Source: Planctomycetota bacterium
GTDB lineage: Bacteria; Planctomycetota; Phycisphaerae; FEN-1346
Reading direction: 5' to 3'
Length of the DNA: 49,472 nt
NCBI GenBank assembly: GCA_030602705.1
Contig: JAUVZF010000023.1
Coordinates: forward strand, 1 to 49,472
Positions 1-8,159 of this stretch are shown here, in pieces (position 1 is the stretch's first letter; each line of letters starts with the position of its first letter). The notes beneath the pieces were generated by a model. That model had not been told where the DNA came from, searched no databases, and saw only the letters and a list, made by a program, of their open reading frames with translations. The position numbers and the translations under genes are program-made.

Positions 1-231
1 CCACCCGGCGCGGCCATCGCTCGCAACCCCGGGTGGCACGGCATCCGTACGGAGGCCGTGTGCGCCGCCAACTCAACTGCCGCCCGGGTGGCACGGCAGC
101 ACCAACGGGGCGGCCGTGAGCAGCACCCACGCACGGCCATCACCACGGCCACGCATACAGCCGCGTTGCCGTGCCACCCGGCGCGGCCATCGCTCGCAAC
201 CCAGGGTGGCACGGCATCCGTACGGAGGCCG
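1..231. repeat. 58-bp direct repeat, two copies
   Basis: Positions 1-58 and 174-231 are the same 58-bp sequence with a single mismatch (position 30 versus 203). Each copy contains the words GGTGGCACGG and CCACCCGG, which recur inverted in the stretch between them. The same GGTGGCACGG word, in either orientation, appears near 30580 and 30625. No convincing gene is seen before 320; a short reading frame across this repeat looks like chance coding in GC-rich DNA. Confidence 0.8.
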
Positions 232-319
232 ACTGCGCCGCCGAACACCGCCTTCGCTTTTTCCGTGACGCCCTGAGGGGCCGAGCGTATCATGCGTGGG
301 GTTTCCTGGGGGGATTTCG

Positions 320-916
320 ATGGGCCTGATTCGTTACCTCATCTTCGAGAATCCGACAACGCTGTGGGTGCTGCTCGTCATCGCGGCCGTGGCGTGTGGG
401 ACGATCTGGCGACGGACGGGCTCGCCTGGCTGCCGCGCGGCCGCCGTCGCGTGCGTGGCGGCTGGCGTGCTCGTCGGCATCCTCGCGTGGGCCGTTGAGA
501 CCGACCGCGAGAAGTTGCAGCGCACGCTCAAGACGATGAGCGACGCGATGGCGGCCAGCCACGCCGAGATGTTCATCGAACGCATCTCGCCACTATATCA
601 GAGCGGCACTCTCGGCAAGGCAGCCCTGGCCGACGTCGTTCGCCGCGGCCTCACGCACGTCCGGGCCGATGCCGATACGCCCACCATCGCCTTCGGCAGC
701 GGCGATGCCGTCGTCACGCAGGTGTGCCGGTTCTACCCGGCGCCGGGCTCGAAGATGATGCTGCCGCCGGCAGCGCACCGCGTGGTCTGGGAAGGCGTGT
801 TCGCGCCGGACCCGGACGGCGAGTGGCGTTTGCGGTCGGCCACGGCCATCAGCCCCCGCCGCATGACGCCGGAGCAGGCCGCCCGGTATCTGCCGAGGAA
901 ACCCAAGAGGCAATGA
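320..916 (+). CDS. small hypothetical membrane protein
   Basis: Unrecognised protein of 198 residues. Two hydrophobic segments lie near the N terminus (about residues 12-27 and 38-57) and are followed by a soluble, mildly charged domain of about 140 residues, so it is probably anchored in the inner membrane. I prefer the ATG at 320 over one at 296 because a GGGGGGA ribosome-binding site lies just upstream of it. The C terminus ends in a basic tail (RKPKRQ). The gene is convergent with surE and separated from it by a long perfect inverted repeat. No function is proposed. Confidence 0.6.
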   Translation: MGLIRYLIFENPTTLWVLLVIAAVACGTIWRRTGSPGCRAAAVACVAAGVLVGILAWAVETDREKLQRTLKTMSDAMAASHAEMFIERISPLYQSGTLGKAALADVVRRGLTHVRADADTPTIAFGSGDAVVTQVCRFYPAPGSKMMLPPAAHRVVWEGVFAPDPDGEWRLRSATAISPRRMTPEQAARYLPRKPKRQ

Positions 917-1045
917 CGAAGGCCGAAGCCCGAATGACGAAGGAATGACCAAGCGGCAATGACGAAGGCCGGCCGTCGGCGTTTCGTCATTGGGGATTCG
1001 TCATTGGGATTTCACTCGTCATTCGGGCTTCGGCCTTCGTCATTG
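911..1045. repeat. 30-bp perfect inverted repeat between convergent genes
   Basis: The arms at 911-940 and 1016-1045 are perfect reverse complements over 30 bp. The 75-bp centre holds further copies of the word AATGACGAA and its complement TTCGTCATT. The element sits exactly between two convergent genes and could act as a bidirectional terminator, although no clear T-tract follows. Word-like repeats of this kind are common in planctomycete intergenic DNA. Confidence 0.85.
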
Positions 1046-1050
1046 TGCCA

Positions 1051-1830
1051 CTACAGCGTCAGGTCCCAGCCGCGCACGTCGGCCACGCGGTCGTGGTCCG
1101 TGAGGTCGAAAGCGAGCGGTGTGACGGTAACGTAGCCCTCGTAAAACGCGGCGATGTCGGAGTTGATGCCCTGGTCCTCGCGGTCGTGGTCGCCGGTGAT
1201 CCAGTAGTAGGTGCGGCCGCGCGGGTCGGTCCGGCGTTCCCATCGTTCGCTGAACCCTTTCATGCTCTGCGGCACGACCTTGACGCCCTTGGGCTCTCCG
1301 CTGGTGAGGTCGGGCACATTGATGTTCAGCAGAACCGGCTCTCCCGGCCGCGCCCCGGACCGGTCCGGCCCGTCGGTCATCATCTGTTCGATGAGCCGCC
1401 GCGCGATGCGGGCGGCGCCGTCGAAATCCACGACGTCGGAATCCTCGATACTGACCGCCACCGACGGCAGACCGAAGAACGCGCCCTCGGCCGCAGCCGC
1501 CACCGTGCCGGAATACAGGACGTTGACACCGAGGTTCGTGCCGAGGTTGACGCCGCTTGCGACGATGTCGGGCCGCTCGGGCAACAGTTCCAGCAGGGCG
1601 AGTTTCACGCTGTCAGCCGGGCTGCCCTGGACGCCGTAACCCCAGAGGCCGTCGCCGAGGTTCATCCGGTGGACGCGGATCGGCTCGGTCAGCGTGATGG
1701 CATGGCCGACGGCCGACTGGGCCACGGTCGGGGCAACGACCGTCACCTCGCCGAGTTCCGCCAGCGCCCGCCTGAGCGCCAGCAGGCCCGGCGCCATGAT
1801 GCCATCGTCGTTGGTGACGAGAATGCGCAT
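1051..1830 (-). CDS. surE: 5'/3'-nucleotidase SurE
   Basis: SurE removes phosphate from nucleoside 5'- and 3'-monophosphates and is a cytoplasmic, metal-dependent enzyme. The 259-residue product matches the family length. It opens with the signature MRILVTNDDG (metal-binding Asp8 and Asp9) and carries SGVNLGTN at 92-99 (metal ligand Asn95) and YSGTV at 106-110, all characteristic of the family. The start coincides with the conserved N-terminal beta strand, so it is secure. A promoter-like sequence lies about 85 bp upstream. The gene stands alone, with a divergent small membrane gene behind it. Confidence 0.95.
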   Translation of the reverse strand: MRILVTNDDGIMAPGLLALRRALAELGEVTVVAPTVAQSAVGHAITLTEPIRVHRMNLGDGLWGYGVQGSPADSVKLALLELLPERPDIVASGVNLGTNLGVNVLYSGTVAAAAEGAFFGLPSVAVSIEDSDVVDFDGAARIARRLIEQMMTDGPDRSGARPGEPVLLNINVPDLTSGEPKGVKVVPQSMKGFSERWERRTDPRGRTYYWITGDHDREDQGINSDIAAFYEGYVTVTPLAFDLTDHDRVADVRGWDLTL

Positions 1831-1913
1831 GCATCAAACCCTTATGAGAGGCGCTGTGCGGCGGAACATGACCCGGAGCTGCCGCTCCGGGCTCGAACGG
1901 CACACGCCTTCGT

Positions 1914-1941
1914 ATCGTAGCAAACAGCGGGAGCATGTCAA
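1914..1941 (-). promoter_or_regulatory. sigma70-type promoter for surE
   Basis: On the minus strand TTGACA (1936-1941) is followed after 16 bp by TACGAT (1914-1919). Between this promoter and the surE start lies a perfect 8-bp hairpin (arms 1872-1879 and 1884-1891, loop TGCC), which would fall in the 5' leader. The promoter call rests on consensus match only. Confidence 0.6.
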
Positions 1942-1996
1942 ACGCCGATGGCAGCAAAACGTTGCGGCGGGCGCCAAGGCCGCGTAGCATACAGCC

Positions 1997-2152
1997 ATGC
2001 GACCGGTTGCGAAACACTGGCTGTTCTTCGCGCTGCTGGCGATCAGCCTGGCGGCGCTGATCGCCTTTGCGGCCTGGCAGATCTCCAAGGCGCGGCGCGA
2101 GGCGGATGCTGCGGGCGTCTCGATTCCCGCGTCGCGGCTTCTCGACCGCTGA
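1997..2152 (+). CDS. 51-residue single-pass membrane peptide
   Basis: A short frame encodes 51 residues starting MRPVAKHWLFFALL. Residues 8-27 form one strongly hydrophobic helix with a basic residue ahead of it and a basic cluster (KARRE) after it, the usual pattern of a small inner-membrane protein with a cytoplasmic tail. No strong ribosome-binding site is seen, only a GCATACAGCC leader. It lies in the gap between surE and the DUF362 gene and would otherwise leave about 400 bp empty. Function unknown; the call rests on the hydrophobic profile. Confidence 0.5.
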   Translation: MRPVAKHWLFFALLAISLAALIAFAAWQISKARREADAAGVSIPASRLLDR

Positions 2153-2173
2153 CACGCCATTGTCCACCGATGC

Positions 2174-2202
2174 TTGCACATCCGCTGCGTTCGGCGTAAA
2201 GT
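2174..2202 (+). promoter_or_regulatory. promoter candidate for the DUF362 gene
   Basis: TTGCAC (2174-2179), a 17-bp spacer and TAAAGT (2197-2202) lie about 40 bp before the ATG at 2243. The same TAAAGT -10 box occurs in the tyrA promoter at 34127. Confidence 0.4.
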
Positions 2203-2242
2203 ACGCGCCCGCGCAGCACCATATCGTTGGGAGACAGAGACG

Positions 2243-3388
2243 ATGGCAACGTCGAAGACAGCGCAAACCACGAAGAAACGCCGGGTGCGGAAACCCGCGG
2301 CCGAGGTCCTGTTCGCCCCGGCGGCCGTCGCGCGGCTGGAGGCCAAGGCCACCTTGCCGGCCAAGTTCCAGAGGATGCTCGCCCGCCTGCCGATGAAGCG
2401 CGTCTGCGACGGCGGGACGGTGGCCGTCAAGATGCACGTGGGCGGCGGCATCGGCTTCACGACCATCCCGCCGCTCTTCATCCGCCTGCTCATTGAGAAG
2501 ATCAAGGCGGCCGGCGCAAAGCGCGTCTTCGTCACCGACGGGTCGCTCACGGTCGACGCCGCCACCGCACGCGGGTACACGACCGAGGTGCTCGGGGCGC
2601 CGCTCGTCGGCGCCGCCGGCGTCGATGACACCTTCCGCTATAAGCACAAGGTCCGATACAAGACGCTGCGGTCAATCGACGTCGCCGGCAACATCGAGGA
2701 CGCCGACGCCCTCATCAACCTGAGCCACTTCAAGGGGCACGGCGACTGCGGGTACGGCGGCGCGTGCAAGAACCTGGCGATGGGCTGCGTGACGCAGGAG
2801 ACACGCGGGCGCCTGCATCAACTCGAAGGCGGCCTCAAGTACAACGAGAACCTCTGCATCAAGTGCCGCAAGTGCGTCGAGGCCTGCACCCGCGGCGCCG
2901 CACGCTGGAACGACGAGCGGGACCGCCTCGAGATCTTCTACCACCACTGCGTCTACTGCCGCCACTGCGTCCTGGCCTGCCCGACCGGTGCGATCAAGAT
3001 CATCGGCGGCGGGTTCATCCCGTTCCAGCACGGTCTGGCGCTGGCGACGAAGGAGGTGCTGGGCACGTTCGATAAGGGCCGCGTCCTGCACATCAACTTC
3101 CTGACGCAGATCACGGTGTACTGCGACTGCTGGGAGTTCTCGACGCCCGCCCTGATTCCCGACGTCGGCATCCTCGCCTCCGAAGACATCGTGGCCGTCG
3201 AGAGCGCCAGCCTCGACCTGACGCGCGACGGCCAACCCCTGCCCGGCAGCCTGCCACCCGGCCACAAACTCGTCGAAGGCAGGCACATGTTCGAGCGCCT
3301 CCACGGCAAAGACCCATACATCCAGATCCAGCGGATGGAAGCCGCCCGCCTCGGCACACCAAACTACCGCCTGCGGAAGGTAAACTAG
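2243..3388 (+). CDS. DUF362 domain protein with two [4Fe-4S] clusters
   Basis: A 381-residue cytoplasmic iron-sulfur protein. The DUF362 part (about residues 45-200) contains [10 protein letters not shown] and [22 protein letters not shown] 2x[4Fe-4S] ferredoxin domain follows, with C205-x2-C208-x2-C211-x3-C215 and C236-x2-C239-x2-C242-x3-C246. Two more cysteines occur at 294-296 (CDC). Proteins of this type are widely annotated as uncharacterised iron-sulfur proteins; an electron-transfer or metal-centre role is inference. The ATG at 2243 is chosen because GGGAGA precedes it, while an upstream in-frame extension is rich in Arg and unlike the family. The C terminus (residues 300-381) follows the ferredoxin module, as is normal for this group. 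Confidence 0.85.
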   Translation: MATSKTAQTTKKRRVRKPAAEVLFAPAAVARLEAKATLPAKFQRMLARLPMKRVCDGGTVAVKMHVGGGIGFTTIPPLFIRLLIEKIKAAGAKRVFVTDGSLTVDAATARGYTTEVLGAPLVGAAGVDDTFRYKHKVRYKTLRSIDVAGNIEDADALINLSHFKGHGDCGYGGACKNLAMGCVTQETRGRLHQLEGGLKYNENLCIKCRKCVEACTRGAARWNDERDRLEIFYHHCVYCRHCVLACPTGAIKIIGGGFIPFQHGLALATKEVLGTFDKGRVLHINFLTQITVYCDCWEFSTPALIPDVGILASEDIVAVESASLDLTRDGQPLPGSLPPGHKLVEGRHMFERLHGKDPYIQIQRMEAARLGTPNYRLRKVN

Positions 3389-3411
3389 GGTCGAATCCGC
3401 ATCCCCCGCAG

Positions 3412-3552
3412 CGAGAAAAACTGAGGGGCGCCGACGACCTGTACCGCATCCGTGCAGGAGACTATCGAGTCATCTACCAGATCCGCGACGACCTCCTGCT
3501 TGTCCTCGTGGTGCGCATCGGTCACCGGCGGGAGGTGTACAGGCGGCTGTAG
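3412..3552 (+). pseudogene. C-terminal remnant of a RelE/ParE-type toxin
   Basis: Immediately after the DUF362 gene an open frame without a plausible start reads [19 protein letters not shown], continues through [10 protein letters not shown] and ends at a TAG (3550-3552). This is the conserved C-terminal half of RelE-family mRNA interferases, where the motif is R-I-R-x-G-D-Y-R-V-I-Y followed by x-G-H-R-x-x-V-Y. About 45 N-terminal residues are missing and no antitoxin is adjacent. It is therefore a dead toxin fragment rather than a gene. Confidence 0.7.
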
Positions 3553-3610
3553 GCAGTTCCAGCGACAATGACGGATGCCACTGCTATCGCACCCCCTCCA
3601 CTCTGCCTGC

Positions 3611-4516
3611 TCAATGATCGTCCGGGAAGTACGGCTCGACGTGGACCGTGACGTGCGTGACGCCGGGCACCTGGCGGCAGATGGCGGCGTCGACCGCTGA
3701 GGCGATCGCGTGGGCCTGGCCGACGGGCATCTCGGGATCAACCTCGACGTGCAGGTCCACGTGCGTCTCGAGGCCGCTGCGGCGGGTCAGCAGTTTCTCG
3801 GTGCCCTTCACACCCTCCACGCCGGCGGCCACGCTGCGGATGGCCACCAGCGTCTCGGCGTCGGCCGCCTGGTCCATCAGGGCGGAACTCGTCCGGCGGA
3901 AGGCCGCCACGCCGATGCCGAAGATGATCAGGCAGATCGCGACGGCCGCAACCGCGTCCAGAAACCGCCACTCGGGCCCCAAGTAGATGGCCGCCGTGAT
4001 GCCCGCCGCCGCGAACATGCTCGAAAAGACGTCGCTGCGATGGTTCAGGGCGTCGGCGATGAGGCTCTCGGACTTGATGCGCCGGCCCAGCCGAATCTTG
4101 TACCGGAACATCCATTCCTTCACGACGATACTCGCCAGGGCGAACCAGAGTGTCCAGAGCGCGGGCATCTGGGGGTCGGGACTGACGATCTTCGTGATCG
4201 CGCGGTACCCGAAGATGATACCCACCAGCATCACGATGACCGCCACCGACCGCCCGGCCAGGACCTCGGCCTTGCCGTGACCGTACGGATGCTCGGCATC
4301 GGCGGGCCGGCAGGCAAACCAAGCGCCGAGGAGAACGACGACACTGGTGATGCTGTCGCTGAGGGTATCGACGGCGTCGGCGATGAGGGCCTCGCTCGCC
4401 CCGAGGATGCCGCCAGCCAGTTTCGCACCGCCCAGCACAAGGTTGCCCACGATGCCCACGTAGGCGCCGAAGGCCACCTTGCCGTACATCTCTCGATTCG
4501 CCACGTCGAGGGCCAT
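3611..4516 (-). CDS. cation diffusion facilitator family transporter
   Basis: A 301-residue inner-membrane metal/proton antiporter. About six hydrophobic segments span residues 15-200, followed by a cytoplasmic C-terminal domain (about 205-301) with the family's HVDLHVEVDP beta strand. HPYGHGKAE at 76-84 is a family signature. The metal site in TM2 has Asp50 and Asp54. In TM5 the usual H-x3-D reads N158-x3-D162 (NHRSD), so one His ligand is replaced by Asn; such a change is linked to altered metal choice in the family, possibly Mn, but that is inference. The ATG at 4516 is used. An in-frame extension to 4651 runs through palindromic repeats and is rejected. Confidence 0.9.
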   Translation of the reverse strand: MALDVANREMYGKVAFGAYVGIVGNLVLGGAKLAGGILGASEALIADAVDTLSDSITSVVVLLGAWFACRPADAEHPYGHGKAEVLAGRSVAVIVMLVGIIFGYRAITKIVSPDPQMPALWTLWFALASIVVKEWMFRYKIRLGRRIKSESLIADALNHRSDVFSSMFAAAGITAAIYLGPEWRFLDAVAAVAICLIIFGIGVAAFRRTSSALMDQAADAETLVAIRSVAAGVEGVKGTEKLLTRRSGLETHVDLHVEVDPEMPVGQAHAIASAVDAAICRQVPGVTHVTVHVEPYFPDDH

Positions 4517-4602
4517 ATACCTATTCTCGGCAAGAGGGCGTGGCGTTGGTACAGTTTTCTCGCCCGGAAGGCGACTTCCGAGCCACCCTTCGGATTTCGC
4601 CG

Positions 4603-4706
4603 AAAAAAGGTTCCAGGAACCTTTTTTACAAAAGCCCGGTTTTGCCGTCAAAAACGAGAAAACGAAAAAAAGGTTCCTGGAACCTTTTTCTTCTGGAACC
4701 TTTTTC
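4603..4706. terminator. two GGTTCC palindromes with A/T tracts
   Basis: 4603-4627 is a perfect palindrome: six A, GGTTCC, a central A, GGAACC, six T. 4667-4689 is a second one with five A and five T around GGTTCCTGGAACC. A third half-site (TGGAACCTTTTTC) follows at 4694-4706. Each would form a hairpin flanked by a U-tract in either direction. They lie directly downstream of rsmB and upstream of the CDF gene, so they should end the def operon transcript. Confidence 0.8.
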
Positions 4707-4710
4707 CTTT

Positions 4711-6078
4711 TTACGTTCGCCGGAGCAGCGCCCAGAAGGCGCCGTCGTGGTCGGGACCGGGCAGGATGAGTTCCTGGTGCCGGGCGCGCCAGTTCTCATT
4801 TTCTCGGACAAACGTCTCCAGGACGCCCTCGTTCTCTTCGGGCAGGAGGCTGCACGTCGAATAGAGGAGCCGTCCGCCCGGACACACGCTCGCCGCTGCC
4901 TGGGCAAGAAGGGCCGATTGCAGGTGAACCAACTCCGGCACGTCCTTCGGCTTGAGCCGCCACCGCACCTCCACCCGCCGCGCCAGCACGCCCGTATTGG
5001 AGCACGGCACGTCGACCAGTGCCGCGTCGAAACCGCTCAGCGGCGCCGCCGCCCTCATCTGGCCCGAGAGGCAGACGGTTACGCTCGCGAGCCCCCGCTC
5101 GGCAATCGTCCTGCGGATGGGCCGCAGTTTCTCGTCGGTGCGGTCCGCCGCCACGACCACACCGCCCTCGCCCATCGCTTCGACGATCTGTGTCGTCTTC
5201 GTACCGGGCGAGGCACACAGGTCCAGCACGGTCTCGCCCTTGCGTGGTGCGAGCGCTTGGACCGCCGCCATCGCCGACGGGTCCTGCACCGTCAGGCTCC
5301 CCTGGTGGATGAGCGTCTCGAGCCGCTCGGCGCCGAGGGCCGAGACGTCGAGCGACCCCGGCCGCGGACCTTCAGCAACGTCGGGCGCCTCGGCCCGCAG
5401 CGCCCGCAGGAGGTCGGCGGCGTCGTGCCGCATCGGGTTGACCCGCGCGAAGGTTCGCGGCCGCCGGTTCCCCCAGCGGCAGATGGCCTCGGTCGCGTCG
5501 GCGAATGCCTCCAGCCACCGCCCGACCAACCAGTCGGGGTACGAGTAGGCGGCGCCGAGGAACGCGGCCCGGTTCTCCTGGGGGTCCGGCAAGACATCCG
5601 CGCCAAGACGCACCACGCCGCCCTGGGGATGCGGCAAGGCGTCGCGGGCTGGGGCGCCGTCCGGGTCGCGTCCGAGAATCAGTCGGCCGACGCCGCGTAG
5701 CATGGCGTTGACGAACCCGGCCGCCTTCTTTCCTGCCGCCCGCCCGGCCTGCTCCACCGCCTCGTTGACGGCGGCATAGTCGGGCACCCGGTCGAGGAAC
5801 AGCAGTTGGAAGGCGCCGACCTCGAGGATGAGGCGCAGGGCCGGCTGAATCGCCCCCGCGCCGCCCGGCTCGCCGCGCAGGTGGCTCAGGAGGCGGCGGA
5901 GCGTCCGCCGATGCCGAACCGTGCCGGTCGCAAGTTGTGTGGCCAGGGCACGGTCGCGCGGCGCGAGATCGCTACGCTCGAAGATGGCGTGGAGTTCGTC
6001 ACGAAGGAAGGGCGGCCCGCGACCGGTGCGGCCGAGAGCCTCCAGCGCCGCTCCGCGAGCCGACAGTGCGCCGCTCAT
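4711..6078 (-). CDS. rsmB: 16S rRNA (cytosine-967-C5)-methyltransferase RsmB
   Basis: RsmB methylates C967 of 16S rRNA with SAM. The 455-residue product has an N-terminal NusB-like RNA-binding helical domain (about 1-140, including VPDYAAVNEAVE and GFVNAMLR) and a C-terminal Rossmann methyltransferase. The SAM motif DLCASPGTKT is at 286-295, the PCS motif with Cys359 at 358-360, and the catalytic STCS with Cys409. The ATG at 6078 overlaps the stop of the upstream DUF116 gene as ATGA, so translation is likely coupled. It is the last gene of the def-fmt-DUF116-rsmB run. Confidence 0.93.
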   Translation of the reverse strand: MSGALSARGAALEALGRTGRGPPFLRDELHAIFERSDLAPRDRALATQLATGTVRHRRTLRRLLSHLRGEPGGAGAIQPALRLILEVGAFQLLFLDRVPDYAAVNEAVEQAGRAAGKKAAGFVNAMLRGVGRLILGRDPDGAPARDALPHPQGGVVRLGADVLPDPQENRAAFLGAAYSYPDWLVGRWLEAFADATEAICRWGNRRPRTFARVNPMRHDAADLLRALRAEAPDVAEGPRPGSLDVSALGAERLETLIHQGSLTVQDPSAMAAVQALAPRKGETVLDLCASPGTKTTQIVEAMGEGGVVVAADRTDEKLRPIRRTIAERGLASVTVCLSGQMRAAAPLSGFDAALVDVPCSNTGVLARRVEVRWRLKPKDVPELVHLQSALLAQAAASVCPGGRLLYSTCSLLPEENEGVLETFVRENENWRARHQELILPGPDHDGAFWALLRRT

Positions 6079-6521
6079 CGCAGAAACCACCGGACGGCCG
6101 CCTCAACCTCGTCCATCTCAACGGTCGTGTCCTTGCACGGTCCGCACGGCCGGGCGATGGTCCGCGCCAGCATGGCCTTGGGCAAACAGGCGAACACGCC
6201 GGCCCGGAGTTCCTTCTCGCAGGCGACGGCCACGATGGCCTTGACGTTCGGGTCGCGGCCGCGCGCAGCAGCGTCGCGCCCGCCGGTCGCGCGGAACACC
6301 TGTAGGCCGTACCGGTCGGCCAGGTCGAGGAACTGCGAGACGAAACACTTTCCGCAGCGAGCGCAGTTCGACAGACCGCCGTCGAGCCGGCGGTCGCACT
6401 CGCTGCGCTGAAGGCAAGCCGCGAACAGGACGAGCACCTGGTCCGGGCGGCACCTGGTGCGGCGGAGCCGGACCGAGAGGTTGTTGAGCGCCACGAGGGC
6501 CTTGTCAACGACGGCGGGCAC
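6075..6521 (-). CDS. DUF116 family cysteine-rich protein
   Basis: A 148-residue protein of unknown function. Nine cysteines include the cluster C53-x2-C56-x2-C59 and late pairs C112 and C126-x2-C129, the pattern of DUF116, suggesting a metal or Fe-S site. It begins with GTG at 6521 inside the 3' end of fmt (17-bp overlap), with AGGAG about 8 bases before it, and its stop overlaps the rsmB start. This position ties it to the formyl-Met / rRNA methylation operon. The biochemical role is not known to me. Confidence 0.75.
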   Translation of the reverse strand: MPAVVDKALVALNNLSVRLRRTRCRPDQVLVLFAACLQRSECDRRLDGGLSNCARCGKCFVSQFLDLADRYGLQVFRATGGRDAAARGRDPNVKAIVAVACEKELRAGVFACLPKAMLARTIARPCGPCKDTTVEMDEVEAAVRWFLR

Positions 6522-7491
6522 TCGCTTTCTCCTGGACGGCGGTGAAGCGCATGCCGGGCTTGACCGGGTAGCCGTTCACGAAGTCGGCCGCCGTCATCGT
6601 CCGCTTGCCCGCAGGCGTGAGTTCCACAAGGCGCACCATGCCGCGCTCCGTGGCAACCTCGATGCCCTGCGCGGCGGCGTTCACGATGGTTCCGGGCACC
6701 GCTTCGCCGGCGGGGACGGGCGAGAGGACGGCCCTGTCGATGCCGAGGCGCAGACGCGTCTTCTTCTTGCCGGCGATCACCAAGTGGGTGAACGCGCCCG
6801 GCCATGGCGCCATTCCGCGGATGTGGTTGTGGACGCTGCGGGCCGGCCGGTTCCAGTTGATCCGCCCGTCGGACTTCTTGAGCCGCGGGGCCAGGGTGGA
6901 CTGGCTCTCGTTCTGGCGACGGCGTTCGACCTCATCGAGGGGAATCTCCTGGACGGTCTCCGTCACGAGCCTGGCGCCCAACTCCGCGAGGCGGTCGTGC
7001 AGTTGGCCGGCCGTCTCGTTCGGACCGATAGGCGTGGCCCGCTGGCCGAGGATGTCGCCGGCATCGATCTGATCGGTCATGGCGATGACCGTCAGGCCGG
7101 TCTCGGTCTCGCCGTTGATGATAGCCCAGTTGATGGGCGCCGGCCCGCGGTACTTCGGCAAGAGCGACCCGTGCAGGTTGACGGCACCGTAAGTAGGCAT
7201 CTCGATCAAGTTGGGCCCGATCTTCTGACCGAACGCGATCACCAGGAGCAGTTGCGGCCGCACGCTGCGGACCCGCCGAACCACGGACGCCGTGTTGACG
7301 TTCTCGCTCCGGAGCATCGGGATGCCGCGCTCGCGGGCAAACCGCTTGACGGGCCCGATGCGAACGAGTCGGCCTCGACCCGACGGCCGGTCGGGCTGCG
7401 TGAGAATCAGCGCCACTTCCTGGCCGCCCTCGACCAACGCGTGCAGCGATGGCAGGCCGAAACTGCCGGAACCCGCAAAGACGATTCGCAT
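6505..7491 (-). CDS. fmt: methionyl-tRNA formyltransferase
   Basis: Fmt transfers a formyl group from 10-formyl-tetrahydrofolate to Met-tRNA(fMet) for translation initiation. The 328-residue product begins with the Rossmann strand MRIVFAGSG and contains the family block NLHGSLLPKYRGPAPINWAI (about residues 109-128), with the catalytic Asn/His pair and the SLLP loop, then MTDQIDAGDIL. A C-terminal OB-fold domain follows from about 210. The ATG at 7491 has AGGA at a good distance. A long upstream extension in the same frame overlaps def and is rejected. It starts 26 bp after def ends. Confidence 0.95.
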   Translation of the reverse strand: MRIVFAGSGSFGLPSLHALVEGGQEVALILTQPDRPSGRGRLVRIGPVKRFARERGIPMLRSENVNTASVVRRVRSVRPQLLLVIAFGQKIGPNLIEMPTYGAVNLHGSLLPKYRGPAPINWAIINGETETGLTVIAMTDQIDAGDILGQRATPIGPNETAGQLHDRLAELGARLVTETVQEIPLDEVERRRQNESQSTLAPRLKKSDGRINWNRPARSVHNHIRGMAPWPGAFTHLVIAGKKKTRLRLGIDRAVLSPVPAGEAVPGTIVNAAAQGIEVATERGMVRLVELTPAGKRTMTAADFVNGYPVKPGMRFTAVQEKASARRR

Positions 7492-7517
7492 AGGTGTTTC
7501 CTGCGTGCCGGGCGCCT

Positions 7518-8054
7518 CTATCGAGCCGCCTCGAAGCCGGTCCTGGTCTCGCTCGTTCGGTGCTCGTATCGGTCCTTGAGTTCGCGGAGCCGCCGTCGCT
7601 GGGTCATCCGCTGGATAGGCGACATGCGGTCCACGAGGAGCCTGCCGTCCAGGTGATCCCGTTCGTGCTGAATCACACGGGCCAGCAGCCCTTCGGCCTC
7701 CAGTTCTCGCGGCTCGCCCTTCGGGTCGCGGTACCGCGCGCGAATGCGTCCGAACCGCCCGATCTTGACGTAGGTGCCCGGGAAACTCAAACAGCCCTCC
7801 TCGGACACCTCCCACCCATCGGTGTCGTAGATCTCGGGGTTGACAAGCACGATCTCGCTGCCCGGCTGCGTGTCGGCAGAAACAATGACGATGCTCAGCA
7901 AGAGGCCGACCTGCGGCCCGGCCAGGCCGAGACCGCCGGCCTGGTTCATCGTCTCGACCATCTCCCGGGCGAGGTCCGCCAGGGCGTCGTCAAACTGCTC
8001 GACCGGGCGGGTTCGCTCGCGAAGAACCGGGTCCGGATAGTAACGGACTTCCAT
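7518..8054 (-). CDS. def: peptide deformylase
   Basis: Peptide deformylase removes the formyl group from nascent proteins using a metal ion. The 178-residue product holds the three family motifs: GLGLAGPQVG at 41-50 (second Ala replaced by Gly compared with the common form), EEGCLS at 85-90 with metal ligand Cys88, and QHERDH at 129-134 with His130, Glu131 and His134. The ATG at 8054 follows GAGAGG at proper spacing and is preferred over an ATG five codons earlier. It is first in the operon with fmt, DUF116 and rsmB. Confidence 0.95.
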   Translation of the reverse strand: MEVRYYPDPVLRERTRPVEQFDDALADLAREMVETMNQAGGLGLAGPQVGLLLSIVIVSADTQPGSEIVLVNPEIYDTDGWEVSEEGCLSFPGTYVKIGRFGRIRARYRDPKGEPRELEAEGLLARVIQHERDHLDGRLLVDRMSPIQRMTQRRRLRELKDRYEHRTSETRTGFEAAR

Positions 8055-8107
8055 CGGCCACCTCTCCATCCCGCTCGCGCCGCGCCGGCGCCCTGAAACA
8101 ATCCATA

Positions 8108-8136
8108 ATTATAGGCTCGGTTCCGTCCGGCCACAA
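8108..8136 (-). promoter_or_regulatory. promoter of the def-fmt-DUF116-rsmB operon
   Basis: Read on the minus strand, TTGTGG (8131-8136), a 17-bp spacer and a perfect TATAAT (8108-8113) stand about 55 bp before the def ATG. This places all four minus-strand genes under one start site. Confidence 0.65.
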
Positions 8137-8159
8137 GGGATGTGCCTCTTTTTTCCAGC

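Noticed and set aside
1045..1920. 291-residue plus-strand frame over surE
   Set aside because: Shadow of surE, which has complete motifs on the minus strand.
4517..4651. N-terminal extension of the CDF transporter
   Set aside because: The extension is encoded by GGTTCC palindromes and T-tracts and has no family similarity; the ATG at 4516 fits the family.
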